From Bacteroidota bacterium (GTDB lineage Bacteria > Bacteroidota > Bacteroidia > Chitinophagales > Chitinophagaceae), in NCBI GenBank assembly GCA_005882315.1, contig VBAR01000001.1, positions 1,623,736-1,687,735 of the forward strand: a DNA stretch of 64,000 nucleotides, written 5' to 3'. Position numbers and translations under genes: made by a program. Positions 59,660 through 64,000 of the stretch are shown here, one piece after another (within the stretch, counting starts at the first letter, position 1; each line of letters begins with the position of its first letter). The notes under the pieces are model-generated. The model searched no databases. It was not told the origin of the DNA and worked only from the letters and a program-made list of their open reading frames with translations.

Positions 59660-61444
59660 ATGAAAAAATGGATTTTCATAGTATCATTTTTATTTCTGAG
59701 TGATCTGCTGATAGCTCAAGTCAGCGTACAAGCCATTGTGCCCGAAAGGCCTGTAACCATCGGAGAACCCTTCCGGATACAGTTTGTGATTGAAAATGCT
59801 TTGCCCGATCAACGATTTTCTGCCCCTGATTTTGGCTGGCTAAAAATTGTCCGCGGACCTGAAACATATGCAGGAACACAAAACGTAAATGGGCAAAAGA
59901 TCGATATAATCAATTATGTATATACAGCAGTAGCAGAAAGAGAAGGAAATTATAAGATCAGCCACGCATTAGTAAAAATTAATGGGCTGAGTTTTATCAG
60001 TCCTGAGGTAAACATTGTTGCTATTAGAAAGCAAAAACAGAATTCATTTAATAACCAGGATGGTATTTCGGCTTATACATTATTACCCGGCGAAGATGCT
60101 TACCGGAAAATTAAAGAGAATCTTTTTGTAAAATTATTTGTTGATAGAAAAACCTGCCTTGTGGGTGAACCTGTTGTTGCTACTTTCAAATTGTTTTCAA
60201 GGCTGCAATCAAAATCCGATATTGTAAAAAACCCGGGCTTCTATGGTTTCAGTGTATATGATATGGTAAATCTTGATGACAAGATAAAAGAGACTCAGCG
60301 GATCAATGGAAAGGATTTTGATGTACACACAATACGTAAAGTACAGCTCTATCCATTGCAAGCCGGTGTGTTTACCATTGATGAAATGAAGATCGATAAT
60401 AAGGTTGAGTTTTCACAGAGCATGGTAAATAAGAAAACCGAACAGCAGATATCTGAAGGCGTTTTAAATGAAAGCAATGATGCGTCAGCAACGCCGGGAA
60501 CAGAAATTTATGAGACAAGCATGGTAACCGCACCGGTAAGAATTACAGTGAAGGCCTTGCCACAGGTTAATAAACCTGAAACGTTTAATGGTGCAGCAGG
60601 GGTATTCACTATCCGGTCAAAAATTGCGAATAACAAACTGGATAAAAATGAGGAAGACTTTTTCGAAATTATCGTGGAAGGCAAAGGAAATTTTACACAA
60701 ATAACAGCACCGGTCATTCAATGGCCAAAAGAGATCGAAGGGTTTGAACCAACCGTTATAGATTTTTTAGATAAACGCATTGTCCCTTTATCTGGCGGAA
60801 GAATTTTCAGGTATCCTTTTATTTCATCTGTTCATGGTAAATGGAAAATTCCCTCTGTGAAGTTTTCTTATTTCAACACAAGTACAAATAGTTATAAAAC
60901 CATTGGCACGGATAGTGTGATCGTCAGTATTTCTGAAAAAGAATTTAAAAAGATAACCAAGGCAGATGCCCCCCCAGGGGGAAAAAAGATCTCGATAGAA
61001 GATGCAAACAAACGGGTGAGTAAAATCGCCTTTATATTGGTGGCATTTATTGTAGCTGGTGCTTTGGTCTATTGGTTGGTGCTTAGTAGGAAAAAAAAGG
61101 AAATTGTTGTAGAAGAACCCGTAATTAAATCTCCAACGGTGGAAGAGATCTTCAATTCTATATCTGTTGAGGAATCTATACCAGCTAAGGAGTTTTATAC
61201 TTCAATATATAATACAGCTTGGAGCTGGTTGTCGCAACATCTTCATGTATCGGGTACTGAAATGAATAAAGGTTTTTTGCAAAACAGGTTAAGACAGGCT
61301 GGTACCGATGAAGCAGCGATCACAGAACTTTTAAACCATTTCAATTATATTGAAACTGCTATGTTTACTTCAGTAGAAATGGAATCAACCCGAAGCCAGC
61401 TTGTGGAAAAAACGATTTCGATTCTGAATCAGCTAAAAAGATAA
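59660..61444 (+). CDS. batD: BatD family protein
   Basis: 594 aa. Signal peptide 1-19 (LLIAQ). Three or four Ig-like beta domains follow (about 20-440), beginning VSVQAIVPERPVTIGEPFRIQFVIENALPDQRF and containing the family's RGPETYAGTQNVNGQKIDIINYVYTAVAEREGNYKI. Next comes one membrane helix (about 451-472), then a helical cytoplasmic tail (about 490-594). BatD belongs to the aerotolerance (Bat) genes of Bacteroidota. batA, B, C and E are not adjacent. A short G/C run, DAPPGGKK, lies just before the helix. Confidence 0.88.
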   Translation: MKKWIFIVSFLFLSDLLIAQVSVQAIVPERPVTIGEPFRIQFVIENALPDQRFSAPDFGWLKIVRGPETYAGTQNVNGQKIDIINYVYTAVAEREGNYKISHALVKINGLSFISPEVNIVAIRKQKQNSFNNQDGISAYTLLPGEDAYRKIKENLFVKLFVDRKTCLVGEPVVATFKLFSRLQSKSDIVKNPGFYGFSVYDMVNLDDKIKETQRINGKDFDVHTIRKVQLYPLQAGVFTIDEMKIDNKVEFSQSMVNKKTEQQISEGVLNESNDASATPGTEIYETSMVTAPVRITVKALPQVNKPETFNGAAGVFTIRSKIANNKLDKNEEDFFEIIVEGKGNFTQITAPVIQWPKEIEGFEPTVIDFLDKRIVPLSGGRIFRYPFISSVHGKWKIPSVKFSYFNTSTNSYKTIGTDSVIVSISEKEFKKITKADAPPGGKKISIEDANKRVSKIAFILVAFIVAGALVYWLVLSRKKKEIVVEEPVIKSPTVEEIFNSISVEESIPAKEFYTSIYNTAWSWLSQHLHVSGTEMNKGFLQNRLRQAGTDEAAITELLNHFNYIETAMFTSVEMESTRSQLVEKTISILNQLKR

Positions 61445-62152
61445 TTACTCGGTGTATTTATAACCGACCCCTCTTACAGAGTGAAAGTATTTAGGATTGC
61501 GACTATCTTCTTCAAAGTATTTACGAAAGTTGAGTATGAAATTATCAATTGTACGGGTAGTAGGATACACATTATAGCCCCAAACGGATTGTAATATCTT
61601 TTCCCGCGGCACTACTTCATTTTTATTTTCAATTAATAACTTTAGCAGCATGGTCTCTTTTTTACTGAGCTGAATGGTTTCTCCCTGTTTGTTCACAGCT
61701 TCCTGTGCTTTAAAATCAATTGTGTTGCTATCAAAAGTGTAAGTATCTCCTACTGAAGATTTATCTTGTAGTTTTTTATTCTTGTCAATCAATTTATGAA
61801 TACGCAGTAATAATTCCTCCAGGTTAAAAGGTTTTGTAAGGTAATCATCTGCGCCTTTTTTTAAACCCAGCACCCGGTCTGCGCTACTGTTTTTTGCACT
61901 CAGAATGAGAATAGGCACTTCATTATTTTTCAATCTCACTGTTTCAGTGACGCTAATGCCATCCACTTCTGGCAGCATTACATCCAGTATCAGCAGATCA
62001 AAATATTCATTCTCTACGGCTTTCAGCGCTGCGGCGCCATCAAATGAAGAAGTAACCTCATAGCCTTCAAGCTCTAAATTTAGCTTCAGCGCTTCATGCA
62101 GATTTTCTTCATCTTCTACCAATAATATGGATGGTTTTTTTTCTTCAGTCAT
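61445..62152 (-). CDS. OmpR/PhoB-family response regulator
   Basis: 235 aa from the ATG at 62152; a GTG three codons up (62161) is a possible overlapping start. Receiver about 1-120 with ILLVEDEENLHEAL, Asp57 in LLILDVMLPEVDG and the switch Lys in DDYLTKPFNLEELL. Winged helix about 140-235 with RTIDNFILNFRKYFEED and the wing RGVGYKYTE. It follows the kinase stop by 5 bases, so they are a cognate pair. Its stop abuts that of BatD (TAATTA). Confidence 0.94.
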   Translation of the reverse strand: MTEEKKPSILLVEDEENLHEALKLNLELEGYEVTSSFDGAAALKAVENEYFDLLILDVMLPEVDGISVTETVRLKNNEVPILILSAKNSSADRVLGLKKGADDYLTKPFNLEELLLRIHKLIDKNKKLQDKSSVGDTYTFDSNTIDFKAQEAVNKQGETIQLSKKETMLLKLLIENKNEVVPREKILQSVWGYNVYPTTRTIDNFILNFRKYFEEDSRNPKYFHSVRGVGYKYTE

Positions 62153-62157
62153 AACGA

Positions 62158-63153
62158 TCACGTATGAAAAATGACAGCAAATTTACTTCCACAAGGTTTA
62201 TTATCTGTCACCATAATGTCGGCATTATGATAACCGGCAATGGATTGGCAAAGATATAACCCCAGCCCGGTACCCTGTGTTTTACGGGTCGATTCATTCC
62301 CTACCCGGTAAAACTTATTAAAAACCTTTTTCTTCTCCGGATCAGGTACCCCGGTGCCAAGATCACTTATTATTAAATGCAGGTTGTTGTTCTGTTTGAA
62401 TAAATGGGCTTTTACCGGCGTTTCTTTCGCAGAATACTTGATTGCGTTTTCCACCAGGTTACTGATCAGCATTTGCAGCAGCAACGCATCACCTTTAAGT
62501 TCTATATCAGGTGTTATTTCTTCAATAAAACTTCTTTCAGGAAAACGATTTCTAAAATCCTGCATACTGTCTTTCAGCAAATCGGAAAGATCCAGTTCTT
62601 CCATTGATGAGGGGTAGCCGCCACCTTCCAGTTGTGATGATACGAGAATATTATTGGTCAATGAATTCAGCCGGTCTGTTTCATCCAGCGTCATCCGTAT
62701 CAGTTTTTTTTGTTTCTCAGGATCCAGTTGGTATCTCTGAATTGTTTCAAGATTTAACCTTGCAACAGAGATCGGAGTTTTCAATTCGTGAGTAACAGCC
62801 ATCATAAAATTCTGCTGCTGCTTCTGCATAATAAACTGCCTGCGAACGGAACGATAAATAAATACGGCGCCAACAACAATGAGTAATAGAAATGTAACCC
62901 CTTCACTGATATATTTTCCGGTATTGCGCCTGCTATCAGAATCTATTTTCGCCAACGCATTATATTTTTCCCCGGCACTTAAGTTGGTTTGATCAGAAAG
63001 GTTTTTATATTTTAGATCAGTTAATTCGCTGTTTTGTGTTTGCAATGAAACGAACCACCATATCAGTGCAGCTAATATATAAGTAAGCAATATCCAGTAA
63101 ACAATTGTTGCCCGGCGTAATTGCAACCTGTTATCGGCAGGCATTTTACTCAT
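62158..63153 (-). CDS. Sensor histidine kinase
   Basis: 331 aa from the ATG at 63153, 1 base after the gldH stop (an in-frame start 30 bases up lies inside gldH). Two membrane helices (about 16-37 and 80-100) enclose a short periplasmic loop of about 40 residues. Cytoplasmic kinase: H-box MMAVTHELKTPISVARL, N-box LISNLVENAIKYS, SDLGTGVPDPEKKKVFNKFYRVG and GTGLGLYLCQSIAG. It phosphorylates the OmpR-type regulator downstream. Signal unknown; the very small sensor loop suggests membrane sensing. Confidence 0.93.
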   Translation of the reverse strand: MSKMPADNRLQLRRATIVYWILLTYILAALIWWFVSLQTQNSELTDLKYKNLSDQTNLSAGEKYNALAKIDSDSRRNTGKYISEGVTFLLLIVVGAVFIYRSVRRQFIMQKQQQNFMMAVTHELKTPISVARLNLETIQRYQLDPEKQKKLIRMTLDETDRLNSLTNNILVSSQLEGGGYPSSMEELDLSDLLKDSMQDFRNRFPERSFIEEITPDIELKGDALLLQMLISNLVENAIKYSAKETPVKAHLFKQNNNLHLIISDLGTGVPDPEKKKVFNKFYRVGNESTRKTQGTGLGLYLCQSIAGYHNADIMVTDNKPCGSKFAVIFHT

Positions 63154-63154
63154 A

Positions 63155-63637
63155 TTATTTTTTTTCGATCCGGATGCCAACATTCATTACATGCTCCAGT
63201 GGTTGTTCCCGCATTATTTGCTCCAGGGTAAAAGTGTAAGTACCTGGTTTTGGAAAAAAAGTTCCTGCTTCTGGACTTAGTTTCATTCTTTGCTCATAAA
63301 TATCATCCATGCCGGTACCCAGCCAACCCTTTTCATTGGTGGCCAGTGTTACATCAAGCCGTTGTGTAATAGAACTATCTGTTCCTGCTTGTTTACTGCT
63401 GAGGTTGATGAAAATATTATTGTAGTTATATTTTTCTGTGTGGCGGATCACAAAAAATACGTTGTAGGGAATAGTATTGTCTTTTATTTCGAACTGGAAC
63501 TCCGGTTTAAAACTGCCAGCCCACTGATGCCCCGGTACAGCAACTGTTTTTTCATAAATATCAATTGTAGAGCAGGAAGAAATGAAATAGCATATAAATA
63601 AAACAAAAGGCAGTCTTTTTAGCTGAACATTGAACAT
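63155..63637 (-). CDS. gldH: Gliding motility lipoprotein GldH
   Basis: 160 aa. Lipobox in YFISSCSTID (Cys about 22). The mature part matches GldH: IYEKTVAVPGHQWAGSFKPEFQFEIKDNTIPYNVFFVIRHTEKYNYNNIFINLS, and the late KPGTYTFTLEQIMREQPLEHVMNVGIRIEK. GldH is a lipoprotein needed for gliding in Flavobacterium. The two-component genes follow in the same direction, and yicC precedes. Confidence 0.92.
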   Translation of the reverse strand: MFNVQLKRLPFVLFICYFISSCSTIDIYEKTVAVPGHQWAGSFKPEFQFEIKDNTIPYNVFFVIRHTEKYNYNNIFINLSSKQAGTDSSITQRLDVTLATNEKGWLGTGMDDIYEQRMKLSPEAGTFFPKPGTYTFTLEQIMREQPLEHVMNVGIRIEKK

Positions 63638-63680
63638 GGAGAGTTGAGTATTGAATATTTACAAATGTACAATGCAGGAT

Positions 63681-64000
63681 TTAAAGTGCATTCAACACCT
63701 GTTCTTTTGCTTTTTCTAGTTCATCCTTCATCATCACCACCAGCTTTTGAATGGTTGAATCATAGGCTTTCGAGCCGGTGGTATTTATTTCCCTTCCTAT
63801 TTCCTGCAGTATAAATGAAAGCTTTTTCCCTTTCGCTTCTTCAGGCTCATTCAGGATCTGCATAAAGTATTCGCAATGGTTTTTCAGCCGTATCTGCTCT
63901 TCGCTGATATCCATTTTTTCTATATAATAAATGAGTTCCTGTTCAAGGCGGTTGGGGTCATAGCTTTCTTTACCTACATTTTCTTCCAGCAGTTTTTTCA
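63681..64000 (-). CDS. yicC: YicC family protein (5' end outside window)
   Basis: The frame is open to the right edge. Upstream of the Met at 63914 the reading continues KESYDPNRLEQELIYYIEKM, a typical YicC stretch. Downstream are RLKNHCEYFMQILNEPEEAKGKKLSFILQEIGREINTTGSKA and VVMMKDELEKAKEQVLNAL, the conserved C-terminus. About 106 of the usual 290 residues are visible. YicC proteins are endoribonucleases acting on small RNAs in some bacteria. Confidence 0.92.
   Translation of the reverse strand, partial: KKLLEENVGKESYDPNRLEQELIYYIEKMDISEEQIRLKNHCEYFMQILNEPEEAKGKKLSFILQEIGREINTTGSKAYDSTIQKLVVMMKDELEKAKEQVLNAL

Noticed and set aside
1-64000. tRNA, rRNA, CRISPR array, prophage
   Set aside because: No TTCGA-type tRNA arms in intergenic space, no rRNA signatures, no regularly spaced repeats and no phage structural genes were seen.

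Overview
The window is chromosomal DNA of a Bacteroidota bacterium, most likely of the Chitinophagaceae/Chitinophagales. Four things point there. It carries gliding and type IX secretion (T9SS) genes: gldC, gldH, a PorP/SprF protein, and two giant proteins with the gliding-motility-type C-terminal domain. It has the order nadK / DUF6089 barrel / uppS / bamA / ompH / ompH / murI. Promoter boxes of the Bacteroidota type (TAnnTTTG) sit a few bases before many start codons. MurA has Asp in place of the usual catalytic Cys. No rRNA, tRNA, CRISPR array, phage module or integrase was seen, and genes are densely packed on both strands.

Layout. 1-2,000: AT-rich accessory segment with the end of a ToxR-like membrane regulator and an ECF sigma factor plus membrane partner, bracketed by an inverted 11-bp repeat. 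2,075-12,330: dipeptide epimerase, lipoprotein, barrel protein, S46 dipeptidyl-peptidase, UPF0145 protein, membrane patatin, acetyltransferase, murA and DUF4290. 12,330-12,934: a gene-free stretch with a candidate structured RNA on the minus strand. 12,935-17,123: glycosyltransferase, gldC, yqeY, cvpA, alpha/beta hydrolase and CBS protein. 17,223-26,601: the envelope-biogenesis block (POTRA barrel, nadK, DUF6089 barrel, uppS, bamA, two ompH/skp, murI). 26,604-31,710: glycosyltransferase, inositol-phosphatase-like protein, thiL, S41 protease and omega-amidase.

31,839-44,117 is the most distinctive locus. A PorP/SprF protein and an 1,127-aa T9SS substrate face a second T9SS substrate of about 1,200 aa. 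Next to them are a LuxR-type response regulator and a 1,019-aa propeller-sensor histidine kinase. An identical 16-bp palindrome (GTAGAA-N4-TTCTAC) lies 43-44 bp before both the second adhesin and the response regulator. I read this as a two-component system that controls itself and the surface proteins. A third, variant copy lies before nadK.

44,110-53,570: recX, rpmH-rnpA-yidD, an orphan LuxR regulator, a Crp/Fnr regulator, Mn-type superoxide dismutase, a Gfo/Idh oxidoreductase with a DUF1080 protein, tadA, aldehyde dehydrogenase, a membrane-anchored glutathione peroxidase and small membrane proteins. 53,548-54,274: a REP-associated transposase between inverted REP elements. 54,276-64,000: dus, CPBP protease, cdsA, psd, yjjG, an SDR oxidoreductase, batD, an OmpR-type two-component pair, gldH and the end of yicC. 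The divergent yjjG and SDR genes each carry the same G/C-rich palindromic repeat at their 5' ends, read in frame where the native ATG would be.
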